Positions 9,001-16,225 of a stretch of DNA of 48,261 nucleotides are shown here, piece after piece. The position numbers and the translations under genes were made by a program. Numbering within the stretch: the stretch's first letter is position 1; each line of letters opens with the position of its first letter. A model generated the notes under the pieces. That model was given only the letters and a program-made list of their open reading frames with translations. It did no database searches and was not told the DNA's origin. This DNA comes from CAZWDL01 sp964632995 (GTDB lineage Bacteria > Bacteroidota > Bacteroidia > Chitinophagales > Saprospiraceae), in assembly GCA_964632995.1 (NCBI GenBank), contig CAZWDL010000047.1:1-48261 (forward strand), read 5' to 3'.

Positions 9001-9188
9001 CCGATATAGATCCGCCGCGGGTCGTTGCGCACCACATCGATCGCGGTGACGCGACCGCTCATGCCCGCCGGACCAATGTTGCGGGGCTGCATGCCGTGGA
9101 AGAGGTCCATGTCCAGCGGCTGAGCGCCGGGGTGCTGGCTGAAGGCCAAAAGAAGAAAGGGTAGCAGATAGATCGCTCTTTTTATCAT
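6069..9188 (-). CDS. Secreted Asp-box (sortilin/VPS10-like, BNR) repeat protein
   Basis: A protein of 1039 residues with a signal peptide from the ATG at 9188 (IKRAIYLLPFLLLAFSQ). The frame extends upstream to 9299, but that extension is encoded by a GTAGAGG tandem repeat and is unlikely to be translated. At least eleven Asp-boxes (S/T-x-D-x-G-x-S/T-W) are readable, for example 'SYNGGLSW', 'SIDGGKSW', 'TTDGGQSW', 'SYDGGETW', 'SRDGGDTW', 'SRDKGDSW' and 'TTDYGESW', indicating two beta-propellers as in sortilin-like bacterial 'glycosyl hydrolases'. The last 250 residues form a FlgD/Fn3-like segment ('INRITWELDVRDVRY') and a helical tail. No type IX sorting domain ends the protein. The enzymatic activity is unproven; binding or hydrolysis of an extracellular polymer is inference. 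Confidence 0.9.
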   Translation of the reverse strand: MIKRAIYLLPFLLLAFSQHPGAQPLDMDLFHGMQPRNIGPAGMSGRVTAIDVVRNDPRRIYIGTASGGLWHSYNGGLSWSTVFENEEASSVGAVAIDQNNPSLLWIGTGEGNPRNSLTSGYGMYKSIDGGKSWRHLGLENTRNIHRVILHPDNPDIAWVAAIGDPWSEHPERGVYKTTDGGQSWEKVLFVNEKTGCADLVIDPSNPNKLIAAMWEHRRWPWFFNSGGPGSGLYVSYDGGETWQQRTAEDGLPEGELGRIGLAVAPSRPEIVYALVESKKNGLYKSTDGGQSWKLVATKGIGGRPFYYADIFVDTKNENRVFNLHSYVDVSQDGGKTFERLIDPNLIHVDNHAFYIHPDDPDFLICGNDGGLCLSRDGGDTWDFSENLPLAQFYHIRVDDQVPYKVYGGLQDNGTWRGPSRVWRRKGIRNLYWNRIGYGDGFDAVPDPQNPRHGYALSQGGNLLRYDLETGNLFAIKPFLEGGEELRFNWNAALAIDPFDRQTVYLGAQYVLRSRDKGDSWERISPDLTTDYEAKQNDRTGGLTLDATGAETHTSLITIEPSPVQEGVIWTGSDDGKVHLTRDGGDNWTDLSANIRGVPDSSWVAQIQASPHRAGEAFAVINNYRRGDWTPYLYHTTDYGESWQRLADGDQVWGYCLSVVQDTEVPELLFLGAEFGLYVSIDKGENWSKWTQGYPTVSTMDMALQPRMGDLVIGTFGRAVWILDDIRPLRELAREGAEAVFNHPLKVFPATDAYLANLGEPNGYRSTGDGLFVGENREPGALISYYIRETMTDTAEKKKPPKAVIEVFNTQRELIRTLKAEPEKGINRITWELDVRDVRYPDTPKPKEESAERGGRNVVPGDYLVRISYGDAADSTTVTVLPDPKLQMSLEDMVAKAELIDRHYGTVRSVTEKVDQLREVKETLGSLKKLLKGQEGADPVLAQADTLQQAIDDIFTGILPDEDLQGIYRDDDLLDRILSNTNRYLQTVFFPRTTTQEHRVAYAEEQAKPVMERIDRFFSDDWAAFRQMVEDSGVSLVKGY

Positions 9189-9246
9189 CTTAAGTTGGTT
9201 TTGACGTTTTAAGGGGCGGAACAAGGTAAGGAATTGTGGGAAATTG

Positions 9247-9274
9247 GTAGAGGGTAGAGGGTAGAGGGTAGAGG
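9247..9274. repeat. GTAGAGG x4 seven-base tandem array
   Basis: Four perfect copies of GTAGAGG at 9247-9253, 9254-9260, 9261-9267 and 9268-9274, upstream (5') of the Asp-box protein gene. Translation of the array creates a false N-terminal extension on that gene. Confidence 0.92.
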
Positions 9275-9441
9275 GACCATGAGACCCTTGACGATTCACC
9301 GGCCATTTTAGATGCGTTTTACGAGAACTAGTTTTTAATTCGGAACGATGGCTTCATTACAGTATAAGGACCTTAGCGGAGAAACGGAAGAACCGCAGGA
9401 TCGAGGAAGTCATTTCTCACTGACCCTCCCTTTTTCATGGA

Positions 9442-10242
9442 TCAACTCCCAATCCACCCCACAATCCGCAACGGTCCGCCGCTCCCTCCGGCGATCTTCA
9501 TCGGCAGGGCGATGACCCAGCTGCCGGTGGCGGGCAGCTGATCCAGGTTGGCGATATTTTCGAAGCCCGGGATGTTGTGCTCGAAGAGAATCTGGTGGCT
9601 CTCGAAGTGCGTCGACTGCCCGTGGTCGATGCTCGGCGTATCTAGGCCGATGGCGCTGATATTCCGGTTTTCGGTCAGCCAGCGGGCGGCGTCGGGATGA
9701 ATGCCGGGAAAGTGTAGCTGGGCGACGCCGGCATCCCCTTTTTCGGCCGTGCCCATATACTGCACCGGATCGGGCCAGTAGCGGCCGTAGCCGGTGCGGA
9801 TCAGGACGATGGCATCCTCAGGGATGGCGCCGTACTCGCTTTCCCACTGCTCGAAGTCCGTCACTGATATCTGATAATCGCGGTTCTCCAACGTCCGTTC
9901 CGACACATCGATGACAACGGCCGCTCCGATCAGCCGTTCAAGAGGGATTTCCTCCACCGCCTGTTTGCCGGCGGCGAAGTGGATGGGCGCATCGAGGTGG
10001 GTGCCGCCGTGCTCGGCCGCCTGGAATTTGTAGGCCGAGTAGTAGTAGCCTTTATCCGTCATCCCTTCAAAGACCGTATCCAGGTGGAAGGGATCGGAAG
10101 TAGGCCAGACGACCGTCTGCGCGTCGAAGGCGTGCGTGAGGTCGATCCAGCGCCCGCCGGTGAAAGGCGTAATAGCAGGTTTCGGTGTTTGCTGACAAGC
10201 CAGAAGGAAAAGGAGGGGGAGAGCGGTGACGAGGGTTTTCAT
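9442..10242 (-). CDS. Cyclase family lipoprotein (kynurenine formamidase-like fold)
   Basis: This 266-residue protein begins with a lipoprotein signal (MKTLVTALPLLFLLAC, Cys16). The family's metal-binding signature H-x-G-T-H-x-D-x-P-x-H is present as 'HGGTHLDAPIH' (His78, His82, Asp84, His88). 'WIDLTHAFDAQTVVWP' at the start and 'IGLDTPSIDHGQ' near residue 195 are other conserved positions. Family members hydrolyse N-formylkynurenine, cyclic imides or related amides. Attachment to an envelope lipid is unusual for a tryptophan-catabolic KynB, so the substrate is more likely extracellular or periplasmic (inference). It is transcribed alone, and an 11-bp tandem array lies in its 5' region. Confidence 0.88.
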   Translation of the reverse strand: MKTLVTALPLLFLLACQQTPKPAITPFTGGRWIDLTHAFDAQTVVWPTSDPFHLDTVFEGMTDKGYYYSAYKFQAAEHGGTHLDAPIHFAAGKQAVEEIPLERLIGAAVVIDVSERTLENRDYQISVTDFEQWESEYGAIPEDAIVLIRTGYGRYWPDPVQYMGTAEKGDAGVAQLHFPGIHPDAARWLTENRNISAIGLDTPSIDHGQSTHFESHQILFEHNIPGFENIANLDQLPATGSWVIALPMKIAGGSGGPLRIVGWIGS

Positions 10243-10248
10243 ATATTG

Positions 10249-10297
10249 GATGTTAGGTTGGTGCTAAGTTGATGCTAAGTGGATGCTAAGTGGATGT
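10249..10297. repeat. 11-bp tandem array, about 4.5 copies
   Basis: Units GATGTTAGGTT, GGTGCTAAGTT, GATGCTAAGTG, GATGCTAAGTG and a partial GATGT follow each other at 10249-10297, between the divergent cyclase and cytidine deaminase genes. Confidence 0.85.
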
Positions 10298-10351
10298 TTC
10301 CACGAGTCTCTGCAACTGATCCAATCAGCTTCTAAAATAAAAAATTTTGCA

Positions 10352-10750
10352 ATGACGAATGACGAGCTGATCAAAATTGCCGCCTCGGTAACGGAGCGCC
10401 GCCGGCTCGGCGACAACTCCGCGGGCAGCGTGGGCTGCGCTCTGATCACGGAGGGCGGGCAGGTGTACACCGACGTGTGTATCGATACCTGCTCCAGCAT
10501 GGGCTTCTGTGCCGAGCATAATGCCATCGGTACGATGGTGACCAATCAGGAGTGCCGGATCAGGAAGATCATGGCGGTGTGGAAGGATGAGGAGGGGGCA
10601 GTGTATGTTCTGCATCCCTGCGGGCGCTGTCGCGAGTTTATGCGGCAGATTGACCCGGGAAATATGGATACGGTGGTGATCCTGGGGAGCGACAGAACGG
10701 CGAAGCTCCGGGAGTTGCTGCCCTATGAGGATGACTATAGCCGGGTATAA
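10352..10750 (+). CDS. cdd: Cytidine deaminase family protein
   Basis: The ATG at 10352 gives a 132-residue protein, the normal length for a tetrameric cytidine deaminase; an open frame upstream to 10283 adds only unlike residues. Zinc ligands and the proton shuttle are clear: 'CAEHNAIG' (Cys53, Glu55) and 'HPCGRCREF' (Cys90, Cys93). The small loop 'GDNSAGSVGCALITEGGQVYTDVCIDT' differs from textbook Cdd (which has S-x-F-x-V-G-A), and the pattern is closer to blasticidin S deaminase-like members. It therefore could deaminate a nucleoside other than cytidine. Expected location is the cytoplasm. Not in an operon. Confidence 0.85.
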   Translation: MTNDELIKIAASVTERRRLGDNSAGSVGCALITEGGQVYTDVCIDTCSSMGFCAEHNAIGTMVTNQECRIRKIMAVWKDEEGAVYVLHPCGRCREFMRQIDPGNMDTVVILGSDRTAKLRELLPYEDDYSRV

Positions 10751-10794
10751 GGGGAGGAAGTTTACATTCTCGTCTTTTAAAAGATAGTCCGAAC

Positions 10795-10836
10795 AGGATG
10801 CGGAGACTGGGAGACATGGGGAAGAGGGATAGAACG
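10795..10836. repeat. Degenerate seven-base tandem array after cytidine deaminase gene
   Basis: Period-7 units AGGATGC, GGAGACT, GGGAGAC, ATGGGGA, AGAGGGA and TAGAACG follow one another, about 45 bp after the deaminase stop. The units are degenerate but resemble those in the 3124 and 38335 arrays. Confidence 0.6.
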
Positions 10837-10937
10837 GAAAGGGTCTTATTTGTACTATGTGCTGTATTGTGGTCTATTCGCCTTTTCTTGGTACCTACTG
10901 AAACGTTTAAAATTCAAATTACGCTGATTTCGCTAAT

Positions 10938-13877
10938 ATGACTCCCAACAGCTTCTTTTCGCCGTTATTGATCCTGTTTCTCTTCCTCTCAGGCGGCTGC
11001 AGCCAATCCGAAAAGGATGCACTCGAATGGCCGGAAATCACCCGCGAAGCCAAACCCTGGTCGCGCTGGTGGTGGCACGGCAGCAGCGTCACAAGGGAGG
11101 GCATCACCGCTGAACTGGAGGCCTATCGACAGGCCGGCATCGGCGGGCTGGAGCTGACGCCTATTTACGGGGTGATTGGGGAAGAAGATCAATTCATTGA
11201 GTATCTGTCGCCGGAATGGATGGATATGCTGGAACACACCCTTCGGGAAGCGGAGCGCCTGGGGCTGGGCATCGATATGGCCACCGGAACAGGCTGGCCC
11301 TTCGGCGGTCCCTGGGTGGGACAGGGCGGTGCCTGTAAATATCTGACACATAAAAGCTATCAGCTTCAGGGAGGCGAGCGCTTGTCAGAACGGATAGAGT
11401 TTATGCAGGAGCCGCTGCTGCGCCGGGTCGCCAATCCGGTGGTGGAAGTATACGATGAGGCGAAAGAAAATCCGGCCGCTTATTTAGCGAAAGCGGAACT
11501 GCCGGCCGACTGGGCTCAGATGAATGCCGGTGACCTGGTGGAGCCTGTATCCGCCAATGACAACCTGCAGGCCCTGGCTATTGATCAGGTGCGCTTTGAA
11601 AAATCATTGCCGCTTTTAACCCTGATGGCTTTTTCCAACCAGGGCGAAGTACTCGACCTGACCGACCAGGTTTCGGAGACCGGGCAGTTAGACTGGACGG
11701 CCCCTGCCGGCAATTGGACCCTTTACGCTCTTTTCGAGGGCCGCCACGGCAAGATGGTCGAACGGGCGGCGCCCGGCGGGGAGGGCAACGTGATCGATCA
11801 TTTTTCGACAACAGCTATTCAAAACTATCTGACCCGCTTTGATAGCGCTTTCGCAACAAGGAACATCGGTTACCTGCGCTCTTTTTTCAATGACAGCTAC
11901 GAAGTGGATGACGCCTACGGACAGGCCAACTGGACAACGCGCTTTTTCGAGGAGTACCAAAATCGCCGCGGCTACGATCTGCGTCGCCATCTGTCCGCTC
12001 TGTTTGGAGCGAATGAGGATGAAAAAAGTAACCGCGTCCTTTCCGATTACCGGCAGACCATTTCGGAGCTGCTGCTGGAAACCTTCACGCGCGAGTGGGG
12101 GGAATGGGCTGCGACTAAGGATGCCCTCGTCCGCAACCAGGCTCACGGGGCCCCGGCCAATATTCTTGATCTGTACGCCGCATCTGATATTCCGGAAACC
12201 GAGGGAACCGATATCATCCGGATTAAATTCGCGACTTCAGCCGCCCACGTCGCCGGCCGTAAGCTGGCCTCCGCCGAAGCCGCCACCTGGCTGAATGAGC
12301 ACTTCCTGTCGACCCTTTCCGACTTGAAAGCTAATCTCGACCGCTACTTCCTGGGGGGTGTCAACCACATTTTTTACCACGGTACGGCCTATTCGCCACC
12401 GGAGGAGCCCTGGCCCGGTCGTCTTTTTTACGCCGCCGTTCATGCCAATTCCCGCAACTCCCTCTGGCGGCATTTTCCGGCGCTGAATGACTACGTAGCG
12501 CGTACACAGGCCATTCTGCAATCGGGGACGCCGGATAACGACATTCTTCTCTATTTCCCCATCTACGACCGCTTCGCTACGCCGGGCCGGGAACTGCTGG
12601 AACACTTCGACGGGGAGGGCGCCGGACTGGAAGGCGCCCCCTTTAAAGAGAAGGCTGATTTCCTTCAGGAAAAAGGCTACGCCTTTGATTTTGTATCGGA
12701 TCGACAGATTGAGCGGCTGGGGCAAAACCTGGAAACCGGGGGCATTCCCTACCGGACCCTGCTCGTGCCGGAATGCCGCTTTATGCCGCTGTCGACCTTT
12801 GAAAAACTGATACAACTGGCCGAAAGCGGCGCTACCGTAATTTTCGAGAAGAGCCTGCCGGCCGCTGTCCCGGGATTGGGCAATTTGGATGATCGGCAAC
12901 GACGAATGCAGGGGCTGAAAGATCAAATTCAATTCACCGGCGCCGGTGAGGGTATCCAGAAAGCCGTGGTAGGGGGGGCGATTCTGGCAGGAGAAAATCT
13001 CGGTACCGTGCTGAAGCATGCCGGCATTCAGCGGGAAACTTTGGTCGACCGGGGGCTTGCCTACACCCGGCGCAACGATGAGGAAGGCAAATATTACTTC
13101 ATTTCCAACTGGTCGGGAGCAGCAGTGGAGGGCTGGATTCCCTTGCAAACTGCAGCGGAGGATATCGCTTTATTCGATCCGATGAGTGGCAAAAAAGGAC
13201 TGGCCAGGTGGCGAACTTCTGGAAACGGAGGCAGTGAGGTGTATCTACAACTTCCTCACGGCAGCTCTGTTATCCTGAAAACCTGTTCTTTGAAAATGGA
13301 GGGCGCCCCCTGGAATTACTGGGAACCGGCGGGAGAGGCCATGGTGCTGGAAGGGACCTGGCGTCTGCAAGCTCTGGAAGGCGGGCCGCAACTCCCTGAA
13401 CCGGCCAATACCCCCGCCCTCGGCTCCTGGACGGAACTGGAGGGTGAGGCCTACCGAAATTTCTCCGGCAATGTCCGCTATTCTCTGACCTTCCCTAAAC
13501 CTGAGCAGGAAGGCCCCGCCTGGCTACTGGATCTCGGCGAAGTGCGCGAAAGCGCTTCAGTGCGCCTCAACGGGCGGGAGTTGGGTACACTTATCGGTCC
13601 CGTTTTCCAGTTGTTCATCCCGCGGGATCTCCTCCTGGAAAAAAATACCCTGGAAGTAGAAGTAGCCAACCTGATGGCCAATCGCATCGCTTATCTGGAC
13701 CGAAAAAATATTTTCTGGAAAAAATTCTACAACATCAATTTTCCGCCCCGCCTAAGGGAGAATCGCGGCCGGCACGTTCTTTTTGACGCTTCGGGCTGGA
13801 CGCCCCGGCCCTCGGGCCTGATTGGGCCAGCAACCATCAGGCCAGTGAAGTCGAGATGGGAGGAATCTGAAAATTAG
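10938..13877 (+). CDS. GH106-like glycoside hydrolase lipoprotein
   Basis: A 979-residue protein with a lipobox signal ('FLFLSGGC', Cys21). The opening 'KPWSRWWWHGSSVTREGITAELEAYRQAGIGGLEL' (residues 41-76, quoted across two motifs: WWWHGSSVT and GIGGLEL) is typical of the GH106 alpha-L-rhamnosidase family. Other family stretches are 'GLGIDMATGTGWPFGGPWVG', 'SFFNDSYEVDD' (probable active-site acids) and 'HIFYHGTAYSPPEEPWPG'. The C-terminal region from about residue 820 ('WLLDLGEVRESASVRLNGRELG') is a galactose-binding-like jelly roll. It should act at the cell surface on rhamnose-containing glycans, but many GH106-like proteins are uncharacterised and the specificity is not certain. It is a single gene. 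Confidence 0.88.
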   Translation: MTPNSFFSPLLILFLFLSGGCSQSEKDALEWPEITREAKPWSRWWWHGSSVTREGITAELEAYRQAGIGGLELTPIYGVIGEEDQFIEYLSPEWMDMLEHTLREAERLGLGIDMATGTGWPFGGPWVGQGGACKYLTHKSYQLQGGERLSERIEFMQEPLLRRVANPVVEVYDEAKENPAAYLAKAELPADWAQMNAGDLVEPVSANDNLQALAIDQVRFEKSLPLLTLMAFSNQGEVLDLTDQVSETGQLDWTAPAGNWTLYALFEGRHGKMVERAAPGGEGNVIDHFSTTAIQNYLTRFDSAFATRNIGYLRSFFNDSYEVDDAYGQANWTTRFFEEYQNRRGYDLRRHLSALFGANEDEKSNRVLSDYRQTISELLLETFTREWGEWAATKDALVRNQAHGAPANILDLYAASDIPETEGTDIIRIKFATSAAHVAGRKLASAEAATWLNEHFLSTLSDLKANLDRYFLGGVNHIFYHGTAYSPPEEPWPGRLFYAAVHANSRNSLWRHFPALNDYVARTQAILQSGTPDNDILLYFPIYDRFATPGRELLEHFDGEGAGLEGAPFKEKADFLQEKGYAFDFVSDRQIERLGQNLETGGIPYRTLLVPECRFMPLSTFEKLIQLAESGATVIFEKSLPAAVPGLGNLDDRQRRMQGLKDQIQFTGAGEGIQKAVVGGAILAGENLGTVLKHAGIQRETLVDRGLAYTRRNDEEGKYYFISNWSGAAVEGWIPLQTAAEDIALFDPMSGKKGLARWRTSGNGGSEVYLQLPHGSSVILKTCSLKMEGAPWNYWEPAGEAMVLEGTWRLQALEGGPQLPEPANTPALGSWTELEGEAYRNFSGNVRYSLTFPKPEQEGPAWLLDLGEVRESASVRLNGRELGTLIGPVFQLFIPRDLLLEKNTLEVEVANLMANRIAYLDRKNIFWKKFYNINFPPRLRENRGRHVLFDASGWTPRPSGLIGPATIRPVKSRWEESEN

Positions 13878-14210
13878 AGTGTGTTTGAAATTCGTTTTTG
13901 ACGCCGGAAAGGGGCAGATTCGGGTTCTCACGAAGCCATTTTTTCAGTTCGTAGCAGCGCTGCGGGGCTAAAAAATGGCAAAGTGAGGTTCCAGATATGG
14001 CTCTTTGCAGGCCAAAGGATGAAATTTAGACATGCTCTTAGTTCCATTCAGCCGCGCTGCGGCTGCCGTACTTTTTTTTCAACTGGGTTGCTACCCACAT
14101 TGGGCTGCGCTGCAGCCCCGCTTCAGTTTGCGCAGTAAATTCTATTCCTCCTGTCGAGTTTTGTTCGGCCGTCAGGTATAATGATAGCAATTCGTAATCT
14201 GCCCCCAGGC
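13878..14210. other. Convergent intergenic region with REP-like palindromes
   Basis: This 333-bp gap holds a 10-bp hairpin and two palindromes with 7-bp arms sharing the loop GCT (separate entry). A 72-codon minus-strand frame here has no recognisable content and overlaps the paaD end; I do not call it. Confidence 0.5.
13935..14118. repeat. REP-like palindrome cluster
   Basis: GCCATTTTTT (13935-13944) faces AAAAAATGGC (13970-13979) around a central GCAGCGCTGC palindrome. CAGCCGC-GCT-GCGGCTG lies at 14049-14065 and GGGCTGC-GCT-GCAGCCC at 14102-14118. The first hairpin sits about 60 bp after the GH106-like gene and may also act in termination. Confidence 0.7.
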
Positions 14211-14702
14211 TTAATGGCATTTGAAGTAGTCGAAGGGCTCCAGACAGTCTTTGCACTGGTACTGTGACTTACAGGGTGTAGAGCCGAACTGGCTGACCAT
14301 ACGCGTACTGGTGGAGCCGCAGTGCGGGCATTCTACAGCAGGCGCATCCTGGAATAGCGCGCCTTTGTCGGGACTTTCATCAGTGGGGGGAGCGATTCCG
14401 TATTCTTTAAGTTTGCGGCGACCCTCCTCGGAAATCCAATCGGTCGTCCAGGCGGGTTCCAGGACGGTAGTTACCACAACAGGCTCGTAGCCGGCTTCCT
14501 GCAGGGCCGCCTTGATATTTACTTCGATCATATCCATGGCCGGACAGCCGGAGTAGGTAGGGGTGATGATGACCTCCACGCCGCCGTCGTCCAGCATATG
14601 CACTTCGCGGATAACGCCGAGATCGCGAACGGTCAGCACGGGAATTTCGGGGTCGCTCACCTGATCGAGCACGGTGTTGATTTCTTCGATACTGATTGTC
14701 AT
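14211..14702 (-). CDS. paaD: 1,2-phenylacetyl-CoA epoxidase subunit PaaD
   Basis: This 163-residue protein has an N-terminal MIP18/DUF59 domain ('DPEIPVLTVRDLGVIREV' and 'ITPTYSGCPAMDMIEVNI') and a C-terminal Cys-rich segment with 'CPHCGSTSTR', 'SQFGSTPCKSQYQCKDC' and 'EPFDYFKCH'. The SxFGSTxCK and EPFDxFKCH motifs are diagnostic of PaaD, which assists Fe or Fe-S maturation of the PaaABCE epoxidase. The surprise is that no paaA, B, C or E lies within the window; instead an unrelated 443-residue gene precedes it by 73 bp on the same strand. A PaaG-like gene lies 10 kb away. Confidence 0.92.
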   Translation of the reverse strand: MTISIEEINTVLDQVSDPEIPVLTVRDLGVIREVHMLDDGGVEVIITPTYSGCPAMDMIEVNIKAALQEAGYEPVVVTTVLEPAWTTDWISEEGRRKLKEYGIAPPTDESPDKGALFQDAPAVECPHCGSTSTRMVSQFGSTPCKSQYQCKDCLEPFDYFKCH

Positions 14703-14775
14703 GGTCTGGTTTGGTTAGGTCCTTTCATAAAAACAGTTTGCGGAAAAAGACAGTTCAACGCGGAGCGCTTGTCCT

Positions 14776-16107
14776 TCAATCCACTTTAGTCATATCCAGG
14801 TTTCGCACCATAAGCAGGTAGGTTTTGGCAAAATCGGCGAGCGACTGGAAATTGAGTGAACCGGTAGCAGGACTGAGCTTGGGATACTGCTCTTCATTTT
14901 TCGATACGATGTTATCGATGGCGCGCTTGATCGAACGGCGGTTGAGCTGGTGGGTTTCCGGATCGCAGTAATCGATGGTGAAACCGAGTTCGCGGAAATA
15001 TTCGGGTTGGGTGATTTGAAAATAGAGATAGAAAAAGTCGCGGTCGGGGCGGGGGATGGCGTAGTTGAACAGGCAGTAGCCGACGATATAACCGGGAACG
15101 GCCATAGCGATGGCGTAGTGACCATTAGCCTTATACCAATCCATATTGTGGAGCTCCCCGTCTATAAAGCTGACTACGCGATCGTGGTTCACAGGGGTGG
15201 TGATGCCGAAGGTCGATTTGACGTGGTACATTTCCTTAAAAAAATCTTCGCGGGGCCGGTCGATCAGTTTACCCAACTCCCGCATGAGCACTTGATTTTT
15301 CTGGGCGGTGGTTTTGCCGTCCTTTGAAAAATAGATGCGATGGATGCGCTCCAGGGTTTCCATCATGTACCCTTCCGGCTTGATAAGATAGTCGAGCTTG
15401 TAGATGAGATCGAGCAGCAGGTAGGCGATGCCGCCGGAGTACTGATCGGGGTTAATATCGCCTTCTTCGACTTCCTTCAGGGTGCGTTGCACCTGCTCGA
15501 CGAGGAAATTGTACTTGACCTTTTTCTCTTCTTCCGGCAGTTCTTCCAGGTGGGTCATGTCAACGGGCTGCAGCATGCGGAATTCATCGAGCAGCAGGTC
15601 GTCCTGTTTGTCGGCATTGGTGGCGACCTCTTTCAGGGCGTAGTAGAGTTTGTAGGGAGAGCCGTCGAGGGTATAGGTATCGAAAACGATAGTGATGTTA
15701 AAGTCTTCGTCGAGGGCAAAACGACTGTATTTCAGGCTGAAGTTCTTTTCGATGAGCCGTCGCATGAAGCCGACGTTCAGAGATTCGGTACGGGCGATTT
15801 TGGCTTCCGCCATAAATTTGACGTCATCGACAAAGCCGGTAATTTTTTTTGACCCCTGAAAAAGTTCAAAGCGCAGGCCATCGCTTTCCTCCCAATAGTG
15901 AACGTTGTCTTCTCTGTCGTCGCGCAGATAGCGGAAAAACTCGCGATAGGAATCCAGGTAGGCTTCCTCCTCAAAATTATCCAGGGCGATGTCCCAGGCG
16001 GCATAGTTCACGGCTTCTTTATATGAATCGCTATAGCGGCCGAAGTTGATGTCCGGCTGTGGTTCTTTGTCTGTGGAAACACCAAAGAGTTTATCAAATA
16101 ATCCCAT
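14776..16107 (-). CDS. Conserved-looking 443-residue protein of unknown function
   Basis: I do not recognise the family. It starts MGLFDKLFGVSTDKEPQPDI, has no signal peptide or membrane segment, and is rich in charged and aromatic residues throughout. Residues 80-190 ('GFVDDVKFMAEAKIA', 'RFALDEDFNITIVFDTYTL', 'YYALKEVATNADKQDDLLLDEF') read like a YbjN/type III chaperone-like alpha-beta domain, with an acidic helix 'ADKQDDLL' typical of that fold; this is inference. A second alpha-beta segment near residues 315-380 includes 'ANGHYAIAMAVPGYIVGYCL'. It lies directly upstream of paaD on the same strand (73 bp), so co-transcription is likely. Cytoplasmic location expected. Confidence 0.75.
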   Translation of the reverse strand: MGLFDKLFGVSTDKEPQPDINFGRYSDSYKEAVNYAAWDIALDNFEEEAYLDSYREFFRYLRDDREDNVHYWEESDGLRFELFQGSKKITGFVDDVKFMAEAKIARTESLNVGFMRRLIEKNFSLKYSRFALDEDFNITIVFDTYTLDGSPYKLYYALKEVATNADKQDDLLLDEFRMLQPVDMTHLEELPEEEKKVKYNFLVEQVQRTLKEVEEGDINPDQYSGGIAYLLLDLIYKLDYLIKPEGYMMETLERIHRIYFSKDGKTTAQKNQVLMRELGKLIDRPREDFFKEMYHVKSTFGITTPVNHDRVVSFIDGELHNMDWYKANGHYAIAMAVPGYIVGYCLFNYAIPRPDRDFFYLYFQITQPEYFRELGFTIDYCDPETHQLNRRSIKRAIDNIVSKNEEQYPKLSPATGSLNFQSLADFAKTYLLMVRNLDMTKVD

Positions 16108-16225
16108 AAACGAATTCTCGTTGAAGCTCGAAAATACTAATTTTCCTTGATATAGAACAGGGAAAAGAAGACATAGAAAATATTCTTACATTTAGGGCTG
16201 TTGATAAACCTAGAAACATTCGGAC

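Noticed and set aside
12237..13148. 303-codon minus-strand open frame
   Set aside because: It is antisense to the GH106-like gene and has no recognisable family.
14038..14256. 72-codon minus-strand frame beside paaD
   Set aside because: Overlaps the paaD end and the REP-like palindromes, with no protein-like features.
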